The translations under genes were made by a program, and so were the position numbers. The notes beneath the pieces are model-generated. The model was not told the DNA's origin and did no database searches. It worked only from the letters and a program-made list of their open reading frames with translations. Shown piece by piece: positions 41,078 through 49,501 of a stretch of 64,000 nucleotides of DNA. Location of the stretch: contig NZ_JACJVO010000034.1 in NCBI RefSeq assembly GCF_014212055.1, positions 20,145 to 84,144 on the forward strand, in the 5' to 3' direction. The DNA comes from Cohnella zeiphila. GTDB taxonomy: Bacteria > Bacillota > Bacilli > Paenibacillales > Paenibacillaceae. Numbering within the stretch: the first letter of the stretch is position 1; every line of letters starts with the position of its first letter.

Positions 41078-41959
41078 TTATTCTTTAAGCGCTCCCACGG
41101 TCAGACCGGAAACGAAGTACTTCTGAAAAAACGGAAACACGATCATCATCGGGCCGGCGGCCAGGATGGTCATCGCCATCCGGGCGGACAGCGTCGGAAG
41201 ATGCGAGTAATCCACGCCGAGCCGCTGGACGGCCGGGTTCCCCTTCAGGAACTCGATCGCGTTGATGTTCCGGTAGAGCAGCAGTTGGAGCGGCACGAGC
41301 TTCTGCTCGTCGATCAGGAGCAGCCCGTAGAACCAATCGTTCCAGTAGCCGAACGCCAGCATCAGGCCGATCGTCACAAGCGCCGGCTTCGACAAGGGCA
41401 GCACGATCTGCGCGAAGATGCGCCATTCGCTCGCCCCGTCCATCTTGACCGATTCGATGATTTCCCCCGGAATCTTGGCCAGGAAGCCCCTCATGATCAT
41501 GACGTAAAACGGATTGATAAGCAGCGGCAGGATAAGCGCCCAGATCGTATTCCGAAGATGAAGATATTGGGTCATCAGAATGTACAACGGAACGATTCCC
41601 GCCTGGAACAGCATCGAGAAGAAGATGTAGAACGTAACCGGACCGCGATACCGGAAATCCCGGCGGGAGATGGTGTACGCCAGCATCGTGGTCAGCAGCA
41701 GGCCGAGCAAAGTGCCGATCACCGTCACGACGATCGTTACGCCGTAAGCGCGGACGAGCGCGCTCGAAGCCTTCAGCATCACTTGATAGCCGAGCAGGTT
41801 GATCTTCTCGGGAATCCACTTATAGCCGTCCTTGTTCAGCAGGTCGTCGTCGGAGATCGAGATCGAAACGACGAGCAGGAACGGAATCAGCATCGCTGCC
41901 GAAATGATCGCGTAGACGAAGTGTACGATCACTCTTCCTTTGGATAGGGTCAGTTTCAT
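41078..41959 (-). CDS. CUT1 sugar ABC transporter permease, LplC type
   Basis: 293-residue inner-membrane permease with six helices. EAA loop: ESVKMDGASEWRIFAQIVLPLSKP. The C-terminus FFQKYFVSGLTVGALKE is typical. It lies between the partner permease (21-base gap) and the binding-protein gene (32-base gap). It resembles the LplC-type permease at 3325-4197 in layout but is clearly diverged, so the two systems probably carry different sugars. Confidence 0.95.
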   Translation of the reverse strand: MKLTLSKGRVIVHFVYAIISAAMLIPFLLVVSISISDDDLLNKDGYKWIPEKINLLGYQVMLKASSALVRAYGVTIVVTVIGTLLGLLLTTMLAYTISRRDFRYRGPVTFYIFFSMLFQAGIVPLYILMTQYLHLRNTIWALILPLLINPFYVMIMRGFLAKIPGEIIESVKMDGASEWRIFAQIVLPLSKPALVTIGLMLAFGYWNDWFYGLLLIDEQKLVPLQLLLYRNINAIEFLKGNPAVQRLGVDYSHLPTLSARMAMTILAAGPMMIVFPFFQKYFVSGLTVGALKE

Positions 41960-41980
41960 TGCGCTTAAGTCCTTTCGGGG

Positions 41981-42901
41981 TTACCAGAGTGCGTTTTCGT
42001 CGTTGATCTTGCGAACGATGAAATTGGCCGCGACCACGCAGACCAACCCGACGACCGACTGGTACAGCCCGATGGCCGTGGACATGCCCACGTCGCCGAT
42101 CGATCGGAGCGTTCGGATGATATACGTATCCACGACGTCGCTCACCGGGTACAAAAAGCTCGAATCGTTCGGAACGTAGTAGAACAGTCCGAAGTCCGCC
42201 CGGAAAATGCCCCCCACGCCCAGAATGAACAAGATAACGATCAGCGGGGTCAGCATCGGAATCGTGATGCCGCGGATCATTTGCCACTTGGTCGCGCCGT
42301 CGATTCGCGCCGCTTCATAGTAGCTCGGATCGATGGCCACGATGCCCGCGTAGTAGACGAGCGTCTGGAATCCGACCGCCTTCCACAGCTCCACGAGAAT
42401 CAGGATGAACGGCCAGTAGCTCGCTTCCTGATACCAATTCACCGGGTTCCAGCCGAACTTGGCGATCAGCGTGTTCACGGCGCCGTGTTCGTAGTCGAGA
42501 AACCCCGACGTGATGTAGCCCACCACCACCCATGACAGAAAATAAGGCAGAAACAGGATCGTCTGGTGAACTTTGAACCATCGTTTGGTCAGCTCGTTCA
42601 TGAGCACCGCCAGGGCCAACGCAATCACCGTATTTAGCACGATAAACGAAAGGTTGTACAAGACGGTGTTGCGCGTAACCCTCCACGACACGTCGGACGT
42701 GAAGAAAAACTTGAAATGCTCGAATCCGACCCATGCGCTTCCAAACAGCCCTTTGTCGTAGCGGTAGTTTTTGAACGCGATCAGGAGGCCGACCAACGGC
42801 AAATAGTAAAAGATGAACTTATACGCGAGGCCGGGCAAGCTGAGCAGGATCAATTCCTTGTTTTTGCGAAGATGCTTAAGCTCCCGCGTCATCCAATTCA
42901 T
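41981..42901 (-). CDS. CUT1 sugar ABC transporter permease, LplB type
   Basis: 306-residue inner-membrane permease, first gene of the transporter-GH29 operon. Six helices starting at LILLSLPGLAYKFIFYYLPLVGLLIAF; EAA loop YEAARIDGATKWQMIRGITIPM. ATG at 42901 has GGGAGGTG eight bases upstream. The frame remains open 37 codons further, but that segment overlaps the promoter and direct repeats and has no initiation signal. Confidence 0.94.
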   Translation of the reverse strand: MNWMTRELKHLRKNKELILLSLPGLAYKFIFYYLPLVGLLIAFKNYRYDKGLFGSAWVGFEHFKFFFTSDVSWRVTRNTVLYNLSFIVLNTVIALALAVLMNELTKRWFKVHQTILFLPYFLSWVVVGYITSGFLDYEHGAVNTLIAKFGWNPVNWYQEASYWPFILILVELWKAVGFQTLVYYAGIVAIDPSYYEAARIDGATKWQMIRGITIPMLTPLIVILFILGVGGIFRADFGLFYYVPNDSSFLYPVSDVVDTYIIRTLRSIGDVGMSTAIGLYQSVVGLVCVVAANFIVRKINDENALW

Positions 42902-42951
42902 ATCTGTCACACCTCCCTTCGGGTCGATTGGGCTCGCGGCCTCTTGCGTCC

Positions 42952-43019
42952 AGTATGCCACCCTGCCCGGGGGCGTCCTACTGCTCAAATCGCAAAAGGC
43001 TCCACAAATCAACTGCTCA
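42952..43019 (-). promoter_or_regulatory. candidate AraC-activated promoter with direct repeats
   Basis: The 8-mer TGAGCAGT occurs twice on the minus strand (42980-42987 and 43012-43019), 32 bases or three helical turns apart. It ends just above a CATACT -10 (42952-42957) that lacks a good -35. This layout fits activation by an AraC-family protein, probably the one encoded at 43497-45824. Confidence 0.55.
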
Positions 43020-43040
43020 TTCCCCGTTTTCCTGCTCCAT

Positions 43041-43084
43041 AAAAAGTCGCCGCCCGTCTTCCGGCTGAGGAAGCAAGCGACGAC
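43041..43084 (-). terminator. probable terminator after the AraC regulator operon
   Basis: On the minus strand GTCGC...TTCC pairs with GGAA...GGCGAC around an internal loop and is followed by five T residues, immediately after the small hypothetical gene. Confidence 0.6.
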
Positions 43085-43087
43085 CGT

Positions 43088-43504
43088 TCATTCGCTATAA
43101 ATAATGGGTCTTAACGGATCCGCTTCATCCTTGGGGATCGAGAAGACTTTTCCGGACTTCACGTTTGCGAGCAAGGCATCGCCCTCATTCTCTTCATTTA
43201 TGTTGAGGACATATTTCTTCTGAGTGCCGTCGCGCAAGGTGACGTACATCCAGAACAACACGGCGTAATCCAGATCGCCCGACAGTTTGCGCGCTTTGCT
43301 CATGGCATGCTTGAACGTATCCAAATCATGCGTGTCCGTAAAGGTCTTTTCTTTGAATGGAACCCTCCCGTTCTCACCGGATAAAGCCGCATCCGCATAT
43401 TCGAGCCGAATGGAGACGATTTGTTTTTCATACGTGTACCAGACCGTTCCGATTACGAGAACGGCAATCGCTAGGAAGAGAAACCATTTCTCTCGCTTAT
43501 TCAT
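43088..43504 (-). CDS. hypothetical membrane-anchored protein
   Basis: 138 residues: a basic start (MNKREK), one hydrophobic helix (WFLFLAIAVLVIGTVWY) and an external domain with no recognised family. The helix lacks a lipobox and probably stays as an anchor. Its start overlaps the AraC regulator stop by eight bases (ATGAATAA), so the two are co-translated. It may modulate that membrane-bound sensor, but no function can be assigned. Confidence 0.7.
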   Translation of the reverse strand: MNKREKWFLFLAIAVLVIGTVWYTYEKQIVSIRLEYADAALSGENGRVPFKEKTFTDTHDLDTFKHAMSKARKLSGDLDYAVLFWMYVTLRDGTQKKYVLNINEENEGDALLANVKSGKVFSIPKDEADPLRPIIYSE

Positions 43505-45824
43505 GATTCAATACCTGCTTGGTCCTAAATTCCCGCGGCGTGATCCCGAGCGTGCTCTTGAACACTTTGTAGAAGTAGCTCTCGCTGACGAAGCCGACGT
43601 CGCCCATGATCTGCGAGACGGTCCGGTCCGTGTTCTGCAGCTCTTCGATGGCGCGCGTAATGCGAACCTTGTTGATGTAATCGTTCAGGGAGACGGACTC
43701 GCATTGCTTGAACACCTTGCTGATGTGGGCGCTGCTCATCTTCAGCTTGGACGCCAGAAACTGCAGGCTGAGGTTCGGGTCGGCGTAATGCTTCTCGATC
43801 GCTTCCTTGAGCGCCTCGGCCAGGATCTGATTCTTGTCCTCGACGCTCGTCTGGCGCGACTCGGCGATCTCCCGGAACAACTCCGTGTAGACGACCCAGA
43901 CGTCGTCCAGCGTCTCCTGCTCCATCACCCGCCGGTTGAACGACAGCAGCGAAGCTTTGACGGCGTGGGCTTTGTCCACGTTCATCTCCCGGAGCGCGTT
44001 GACCGTAATCGCCGTCACGTACTGCAGCGACTGCAGCAGATGATCGTGGCGGTACGAGGACAGTTCCTTGAAAATGCCGATCAGCTGGGCCTCGATCCGG
44101 CTCCGGTTGCCGGACCGGACGCATTCGAGCCACCTTTTCTCCGTCTGGTAATCGATTTGGGTCCGCGCGTTGCGCTCGTTCGCTTCGACCTTGCCGGGCG
44201 TCAGCAGCGCCGTCTTGCCGTAGGTCATCCGGTACTCGAACTGCAGAAGAGCTTGCTCGTAGGCGTCGGCGATCCGCTCGTGCCGGCGGACGGCGGAGCT
44301 GACGGAGACGCAAAGCTCGAGGCCGTAATAGCTTCGCACGATGTCCCGGAGCTTCCCGACCCATTCCGGCAGCTCCTCTTCCGCGGCTCTCGCCCGACCG
44401 GACGGCGTCGACAGAAGCAGCGCGACCGTGTCGTCGCCGAGCGAAGCGCTCTCGATGGACAAGTCGCGGCCCATGATCTCTTCGGCAATGTTCCGGGCGG
44501 CGAACTTGAGCAGGCTCTGCTCCGCCGGCTGCCGGTTCCGCTCGAGATCGCAAATTTTGATCAGACAGACGATGTACGCGCCATCCGACGCGACCACCTT
44601 CAAACCGTGAAGGCGGACCTGCTCCAGGAATTCGTCCCGGCTCATCTGATTCCTCTCGAGCAGCAGCCGGCGGAGCAAGTAGTCCTTCGCGATCGTATCC
44701 GCCGCCTTTTTCCCGGTCTCCAGCAGGGTCAGCTTCTCCAAGATCCCTTGGTTGAACGAGGAGATGAAGGACAGTTCGTCCCGGCCTCTTCCGCTTCCGA
44801 TGCCGTCCTGGCTTCCCGATGCGCCGCGGATGGACTGGATCATGCTGCCGATCGGCTTGTAAAGCCGCATCGAGATCACGATCGAAGCGAGGACGGACAG
44901 CAGGATAAAGCCGCTCAGCAATAGGAACGAGTACGTCCCGATCCGGCTCAGGCTGCCAAAGATGACCTGATACGATTGGACGCCCACCAGCTTCCACCCG
45001 GTCCCGTTGGACGTCACGTACATGACCATCTTCTTGTCCTTGCCGCTGCCGATGACGAAGTGGCCTTCCGAGCCTCCCCGGGATTCGATGCCGCTCAGGA
45101 TGCTCTGCGTATCGTCCCCCGCCGGATCGCCTTGCTGCGCCGATAAGACCGTGCCCGCCGCATCGACGATCATGACCTCGCCCAGCATCCGGTCCGCCAG
45201 CTCGTTGATCGTCTGAACGTTGTCGAAGATCCATTGCGTCTTGACGTTGACCATCAGGACGCTTCCCTGCACCTGGTTGAACATGGAGAGCAGCTGCCGC
45301 TGCCGGTCGTCTTCCGTCGCCTGAACCGGGATCAGCTTCATGTTCTCGACGTTCGGGTGATCCTTCATATACGTCTGCAGAATGTTCGTATCCCCGCTGT
45401 CGGCATCGGCTTCGCACTGCACCGGGACGGAGCGCGGCGAGATGTAATAGCAGCCGTTGTGCGAGTTGTAAAGGATCATGGAATCGATGAACAGATTGGT
45501 GTTCGTGATGTAATCGAACTTATGAAGGCGGTTGTACAGGTCGAAAATATCGATGTCGCTGGACTGCATCAACGCGGCGATATCCCGGTCGGAAAAAGTG
45601 GAGACCGCCAAATTGGCGACGGTCGCGTACAGATTGTCGATATTGTAATTGACTTGCCGCAGCACTTTGCTGGTGGATTCCTGCTGGAGATGCATCGCCG
45701 TGTTCTTCGCGTAGGTGTACAGCAGCGAGCAGAAAATGATCAGAAACACCGAAACCAATAAAGTAAACGAGAAGAGCATTCGCATAAAATATTTACGCGA
45801 GCGATAGTATCCCAGGATCCTCAT
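43497..45824 (-). CDS. membrane-spanning AraC-family sensor-regulator
   Basis: 775-residue one-component regulator: a first helix (MLFSFTLLVSVFLIIFCSLLYTYA), an extracellular Cache-like domain of about 260 residues, a second helix (YSFLLLSGFILLSVLASIVISMRLY), a cytoplasmic linker and a C-terminal AraC helix-turn-helix (LSLQFLASKLKMSSAHISKVFKQCESVSLNDYINKVRITRAIEEL, then SQIMGDVGFVSESYFYKVFKSTLGITPREFR). Such proteins let the cell respond to an external sugar without a kinase. ATG 45824 has GGAG eight bases upstream; the longer frame lacks a start signal. It lies directly upstream of the CUT1-GH29 operon, its probable target. Confidence 0.93.
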   Translation of the reverse strand: MRILGYYRSRKYFMRMLFSFTLLVSVFLIIFCSLLYTYAKNTAMHLQQESTSKVLRQVNYNIDNLYATVANLAVSTFSDRDIAALMQSSDIDIFDLYNRLHKFDYITNTNLFIDSMILYNSHNGCYYISPRSVPVQCEADADSGDTNILQTYMKDHPNVENMKLIPVQATEDDRQRQLLSMFNQVQGSVLMVNVKTQWIFDNVQTINELADRMLGEVMIVDAAGTVLSAQQGDPAGDDTQSILSGIESRGGSEGHFVIGSGKDKKMVMYVTSNGTGWKLVGVQSYQVIFGSLSRIGTYSFLLLSGFILLSVLASIVISMRLYKPIGSMIQSIRGASGSQDGIGSGRGRDELSFISSFNQGILEKLTLLETGKKAADTIAKDYLLRRLLLERNQMSRDEFLEQVRLHGLKVVASDGAYIVCLIKICDLERNRQPAEQSLLKFAARNIAEEIMGRDLSIESASLGDDTVALLLSTPSGRARAAEEELPEWVGKLRDIVRSYYGLELCVSVSSAVRRHERIADAYEQALLQFEYRMTYGKTALLTPGKVEANERNARTQIDYQTEKRWLECVRSGNRSRIEAQLIGIFKELSSYRHDHLLQSLQYVTAITVNALREMNVDKAHAVKASLLSFNRRVMEQETLDDVWVVYTELFREIAESRQTSVEDKNQILAEALKEAIEKHYADPNLSLQFLASKLKMSSAHISKVFKQCESVSLNDYINKVRITRAIEELQNTDRTVSQIMGDVGFVSESYFYKVFKSTLGITPREFRTKQVLNHE

Positions 45825-45910
45825 TGGCCCGTCTCCATTCTTGCAACCGTTTTCTCGCCTTATTTTAACGCGATAGGGCTTGCGAATGGAAGTAAAAAAA
45901 TACGGCGGAT

Positions 45911-45937
45911 AAGGAGAAAGCCCCTTTCGCAAGGGGC
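45911..45937 (-). terminator. intrinsic terminator of the TetR gene
   Basis: Perfect 7-4-7 stem (GCCCCTT, TCGC, AAGGGGC) followed on the minus strand by TTTCTCCTT, 17 bases after the TetR stop. Confidence 0.8.
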
Positions 45938-45953
45938 GGTATTTCCGGGATTT

Positions 45954-46550
45954 TCAGGATGCGGCCGCAACGGTTTTCAAATACGCCGTCAAGCTGTCGA
46001 TATTCGACCGGACGTGCCGATTGTCGCCATCCAGCTTGCTGAGCATGATGCCGCCTTCCATGATCGAAAGCGCGAACGTCGCGAGCGCGTCGACATCCAG
46101 GTCCGCCTTGAATTCCCCCGATCGAACGCCTTCCGTGATAATCCGTTTCATCAATTCGAGCGTATTGTCCAATCCCCGCCGGGCGTTCTCGCGCAAGACG
46201 GGATCGCCGTCATCGCTTTCGGTCGCCAGGTTCAGCAGCGGACAGCCGCCGATGAAAGGAGGGGCTTCGACGACGTTCTCGTATACCTTCAGGAAAACGA
46301 GCAGCTTGCCCGTCGCGGTCGTCTCGCGATCGAGCGCTTCATGGATCTTGCCGCTCACGATGCTGCCCGCATACTTGTAAGCCTCGACGGCAATCTCGTC
46401 CTTGCTGGCGAAGTGGCGGTAGATGCCGCCTTTCTTAATCCCGGTCAGCTCCGTAATGTCCGACAAGGAAGAGCTGGCGTATCCCTTCTGATTAAAAAGT
46501 TCGGCGGACTTCGCAATAATGCGCTTGCGGGTATTCTCCCCTTTGGACAT
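45954..46550 (-). CDS. TetR-family transcriptional repressor
   Basis: 198-residue regulator with the TetR helix-turn-helix KRIIAKSAELFNQKGYASSSLSDITELTGIKKGGIYRHFASKDEIAVEAY and a C-terminal domain with FIGGCPLLNLATESDDGDPVLRENARRGLD, resembling the TetR_C_6/YcdC-like groups. The ATG at 46550 has AAGGGGG ten bases upstream. It is divergent from the MFS gene, and a 24-base palindrome (46645-46668) lies between them, so it very likely represses that transporter and itself. Confidence 0.92.
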   Translation of the reverse strand: MSKGENTRKRIIAKSAELFNQKGYASSSLSDITELTGIKKGGIYRHFASKDEIAVEAYKYAGSIVSGKIHEALDRETTATGKLLVFLKVYENVVEAPPFIGGCPLLNLATESDDGDPVLRENARRGLDNTLELMKRIITEGVRSGEFKADLDVDALATFALSIMEGGIMLSKLDGDNRHVRSNIDSLTAYLKTVAAAS

Positions 46551-46644
46551 CGTCCCCGTTCCCCCTTCCGTGCGCCTTTCCTGATCTCTTTTATTATAAC
46601 AGCGAAAAAAGGCTTTCGATAAGGGCGGAGCGTGTGATATCCTA

Positions 46645-46668
46645 AAAGAGACCGATCGGTATCTTTTG
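46645..46668. promoter_or_regulatory. TetR operator between the divergent TetR and MFS genes
   Basis: AAAAGA-g-ACCGATCGGT-a-TCTTTT: a perfect 10-base core with six-base outer arms, broken only at one position per side. The ACCGATCGGT core is common among TetR-family sites. Confidence 0.82.
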
Positions 46669-46703
46669 GAATTCATTTGGCCATCATACGGGAGGAACGG
46701 GGA

Positions 46704-47936
46704 ATGGAGAAGACCTGGTTCAAGGAATCGAAGCGCGCGTGGATCGGACTCGGCTCTCTTTGGATCGTCGGGTTTATCGGCGCGCTGATGCGGTTCATCA
46801 TGGCCTTTTTTCAGGTTCAGATCTCGGAGGATTTGGGAATCAGCAGAGGGTTTATCTCGATGGCCTGGTCCACGAACCTGCTGATCGCCGCCTTGTGCGC
46901 GCCGCTGGGAGGATGGCTCGCGGATCGGTACGGGGCGAAGAACGTGCTGCTGTTCAGCGCGGCGATGGGGACGATCGGAACGGGAATCGTCGCGTTCGGG
47001 CACCACGATCTGCTCTTCTTTATCGGGTACGGAGTCATCTGCGGCATCGCCGGCATCGGAACGACGGCAAACTACCTGCTCATCCTCGGCTGGTTCCGCC
47101 ACCATCGGGCCAAAGCGACCGGACTGCTCGCGAGCGCGTCCTCGCTGGGGCTGGCGATCAGCACGCCGGTCTTCGTCTCCGCGAGCTGGCTGACCTGGAA
47201 GGACGCGTTCCTCGCTTCCTTCGCGCTAAGCCTAATCGTGACCCTTCCCGCGATCGGGTTCGGGATCAAGGGGACGAAGCCGCCACGCCAAGCAGCGGCA
47301 CCGGCTTCTGAAAGGCCCGCCGCGCATGCGGCACCGCGCGGAATCGCCTTGCAACTGCCCGTTCTGATCGTCATTGCGGGCGCTTTGTTCACCTGCGGCT
47401 TCAACATGGGAACCGTGGAGATGAACCTGGTCGCGATTCATCAGCTGGCGAACGTTCCGCCGCGCATCATCGCGCTGTCGATGAGCGTGCTCGGCATCAT
47501 GGAGATCACGGGCTCCCTCGTTGTCGGGTATCTCATGGACAAAATCGACAAGCGGATCATTCTGACCGCGCTGTACGGCATTCGGATCGCCGGATTCAGT
47601 CTTCTGTACGGGCATTTGGGGTGGTCTCCGGAATTATTCGCCTTCGCGTTCGGAATCACTTACTTAAGCGCGGTTCCGGGAGGAGTGCTGCTCGCAAGCG
47701 AATATTCGCAGGGCAAAGGCAAGCAGACCGGCTGGCTGCTGCTCTTCCATCAGGGAGGGGGAATTCTCGGTTCCTTGGCGGGCGGCTTGTCCTTCGACTA
47801 CTTCCGCGACTATCAAGTCTTGATCGGCGCCGACGTTCTCTTATGCGTGCTGGCGGCGATCGGCTACCTCCTCTTATACACGACCCGCAATCAAAAGAGG
47901 AAAGCGTCTTATACGTTTGAATCGAATGCCGGATGA
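46704..47936 (+). CDS. MFS transporter (oxalate/formate-antiporter-like group)
   Basis: 410-residue proton-coupled membrane transporter with twelve predicted helices. The loop 2-3 motif A is clear (GGWLADRYGAKNVLL) and its second-half copy reads GYLMDKIDKRIIL. Residues about 193-220 form the central cytoplasmic loop (Pro/Ala-rich). Substrate unknown; it is under TetR control, which suggests efflux of a toxic compound. ATG 46704 has GGGAGG eight bases upstream. Confidence 0.9.
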   Translation: MEKTWFKESKRAWIGLGSLWIVGFIGALMRFIMAFFQVQISEDLGISRGFISMAWSTNLLIAALCAPLGGWLADRYGAKNVLLFSAAMGTIGTGIVAFGHHDLLFFIGYGVICGIAGIGTTANYLLILGWFRHHRAKATGLLASASSLGLAISTPVFVSASWLTWKDAFLASFALSLIVTLPAIGFGIKGTKPPRQAAAPASERPAAHAAPRGIALQLPVLIVIAGALFTCGFNMGTVEMNLVAIHQLANVPPRIIALSMSVLGIMEITGSLVVGYLMDKIDKRIILTALYGIRIAGFSLLYGHLGWSPELFAFAFGITYLSAVPGGVLLASEYSQGKGKQTGWLLLFHQGGGILGSLAGGLSFDYFRDYQVLIGADVLLCVLAAIGYLLLYTTRNQKRKASYTFESNAG

Positions 47937-48312
47937 ACCGAACGGCGGTTCTAAGATTCGTCGCCGGACCGAACCGGAAGGCTCCCCTTCCGCTGGGCCA
48001 GAATCTCGGGAATGTGCAGCTCGCGCAGAACGGAGATGACTTAAGCGGCCTTGGACATATAGGTAATGATGCCGCTTACGACAAGCAGGAACGACAGCCC
48101 CATGCCCAGCAGGCGGAAGGCCGCAGCACGATGGGCTGCGGCCTCCTGCATTGCCGATACTCGCTGCTCCGACGGTTGACAGCGGGCCTTCTCCGTTTTA
48201 TACTGTGATTGTTCTTATCACAGTTGTTAATCGCGGTTGTTACTGTGCTATTTTACAACATAGTTTATGCTGCCAAATCATACAAAGACATTAAGTTGAG
48301 GAGAGTGTCCCC
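47937..48312. other. intergenic region with a possible gene remnant on the minus strand
   Basis: 376 bases between the MFS and nitroreductase genes. On the minus strand 48042-48152 a frame starting MQEAAAHR and ending in one hydrophobic helix (GMGLSFLLVVSGIITYMSKAA) is open for 36 codons. The same frame continues past its stop as a coding-like stretch (ELHIPEILAQRKG). It has no good ribosome binding site and may be a decayed gene. A GGCCGCAGC/GCTGCGGCC hairpin (48119-48143) has no U-tract. The nitroreductase promoter and operator occupy the right end. Confidence 0.4.
48203..48223. promoter_or_regulatory. 7-7-7 inverted repeat upstream of the nitroreductase gene
   Basis: CTGTGAT, seven bases, ATCACAG: exact arms about 90 bases before the start codon. 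The adjacent TTGTTA and TATTTT elements could form the promoter. The regulator is not identifiable; the spacing differs from Crp/Fnr sites (TGTGA-N6-TCACA). Confidence 0.55.
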
Positions 48313-48960
48313 ATGTCCACCAAGCTTGAAATGAAAGATTACGCTACCGTCGTCAGAGAACGGCATTCCGTCCGCCATTATGATGCTGCCGCAACCATCT
48401 CGCGGGAAGAACTGAAGGAGATGCTGGCGGAAGCGTCGCTGGCTCCTTCGAGCAGCAACACGCAGATGTGGCGGTTCCTCGTCATCGACGATCCCGAGGC
48501 CAAGCAGACGCTGCTTCCCATCGCCAACAACCAGAAGCAAGTCGTCGAAGCCGCCGCGACCATCGCCGTGCTCGGGGACTTGAATGGCTATCGGGAACTC
48601 GGCCGCATTAACGACATGGCCGTCAAGGCCGGCTATATGCCGGAGGACTTCGCCAAGCAATTCACCGAGAACGCCGTCAAGCTGTACGCCGCCTTGCCCC
48701 CCGAGCGGCTGAGGAACATCGTGCAGACGGATGGCGGCCTGGTCAGCATGCAACTGATGTTAAGCGCCAAGGCGAGAGGCTACGACACCGTTCCGATGGG
48801 CGGGTTCAACCCGGAGAAGCTGATCGAGGCTTTCTCGATTCCGGATCATCTGGTGCCGATCATGCTGATCGCCGTCGGCAAGGCCGCGACACCCGGGCGC
48901 CTTACGGTTCGCCTGCCGATTGACGACATTACGTCCTGGAACGATATGAAAAAAGGCTGA
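48313..48960 (+). CDS. nitroreductase family protein (NAD(P)H, FMN)
   Basis: 215-residue flavoenzyme. The FMN-binding N-terminus reads VVRERHSVRHYDAAATISREELKEMLAEASLAPSSSNTQMWRFLVI and the C-terminal half has GYDTVPMGGFNPEKL, both characteristic of the YodC/YdgI-type oxidoreductases that reduce nitroaromatics or quinones. GAGGAG stands nine bases before the ATG. Single gene; the palindrome upstream suggests induction by a stress regulator. Confidence 0.93.
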   Translation: MSTKLEMKDYATVVRERHSVRHYDAAATISREELKEMLAEASLAPSSSNTQMWRFLVIDDPEAKQTLLPIANNQKQVVEAAATIAVLGDLNGYRELGRINDMAVKAGYMPEDFAKQFTENAVKLYAALPPERLRNIVQTDGGLVSMQLMLSAKARGYDTVPMGGFNPEKLIEAFSIPDHLVPIMLIAVGKAATPGRLTVRLPIDDITSWNDMKKG

Positions 48961-49008
48961 TAGGCAAGCTAAACAAAGCCGGATCGCCCATGGAAACGGA
49001 CCATAAAC

Positions 49009-49040
49009 GCCGCTTCCGTGGAGACGAACGGCTTTTTTTG
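49009..49040 (+). terminator. intrinsic terminator of the nitroreductase gene
   Basis: GCCG-c-TTC pairs with GAA-CGGC (one bulged C) and is followed by seven T residues. Confidence 0.7.
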
Positions 49041-49084
49041 TTCGTTTCCCGGAATGCGGCGGTCGCCGAGGAACAAGCCTAAAC

Positions 49085-49271
49085 GCTAACGAACCTCAGC
49101 GGCGCTATTCCGGCAAAATCAAGGGTATGCCAAACGTAACGAAACAGGGAGGCCTTATGCAGGCAGAAGCTGGCCGTTTGCCGGATGAAACGGACAAATA
49201 AGCCTCCTTCGATTCGTTAAAACGCGAACCTCCCTCTATTTCGCCAAATAAGAGCTTACGGATTCGTTAGC
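49085..49271. repeat. mirror-arranged repeat: four 25-base units with 50-base period
   Basis: The unit CAAATAAG-N8-GATTCGTTA occurs at 49195-49219 and 49245-49269, exactly 50 bases apart. Its reverse complement, less well conserved (TAACGAA followed by TATT/CTTAT at the same offset), occurs at about 49087 and 49137, again 50 bases apart. The whole block is a large imperfect inverted repeat. It may be a dispersed intergenic element. Confidence 0.75.
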
Positions 49272-49415
49272 GGGTGAGACCGGTGCAGGCTCGGGTATGT
49301 GTGCGGCTCGCCATGCCGCAAAGGCCGACCGGACGGCCATCCGCATGTCCTTTGCCGACGCCTATCCGACGCTCAACCGCGCATCGGGCGATTCCCGATG
49401 GGGGGTCCGCCCCGC

Positions 49416-49501
49416 CCGAAATCGCTCAGCGGACCCCAACGCCCGTTTCCTTCGACGCCCGGGATGGCTCAGCGAACCCGAGCGCCCGTTACTTTCGACG
49501 C
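49416..49501 (-). repeat. 43-base imperfect tandem duplication at the end of the DJ-1 gene
   Basis: 49459-49501 encodes the last residues (ASKVTGARVR, stop). The adjacent 49416-49458 is a copy with about 80% identity that would encode ASKETGVGVR and a stop at the same position, now untranslated. Confidence 0.8.

Larger units (their letters stand above)
48961..49415. other. intergenic region with terminator and mirror repeats, no gene
   Basis: About 450 bases between the convergent nitroreductase and DJ-1 genes. It holds the nitroreductase terminator (49009-49040) and the four-unit repeat (49085-49271). The open frames across it show no ribosome binding sites or recognisable protein sequence. 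Confidence 0.6.

Noticed and set aside
45825..45932. Longer N-terminus for the AraC sensor-regulator
   Set aside because: The extra 36 codons lack a ribosome binding site and would place charged sequence before the first membrane helix; ATG 45824 is well supported.
48203..48223. Crp/Fnr site upstream of the nitroreductase gene
   Set aside because: The TGTGA and TCACA halves are nine bases apart instead of six, so it is recorded only as an unassigned palindrome.
49272..49460. Small plus-strand genes in the gap before the DJ-1 gene
   Set aside because: Frames are Arg/Pro/Ser-rich, without ribosome binding sites, and extend antisense into the DJ-1 coding sequence.
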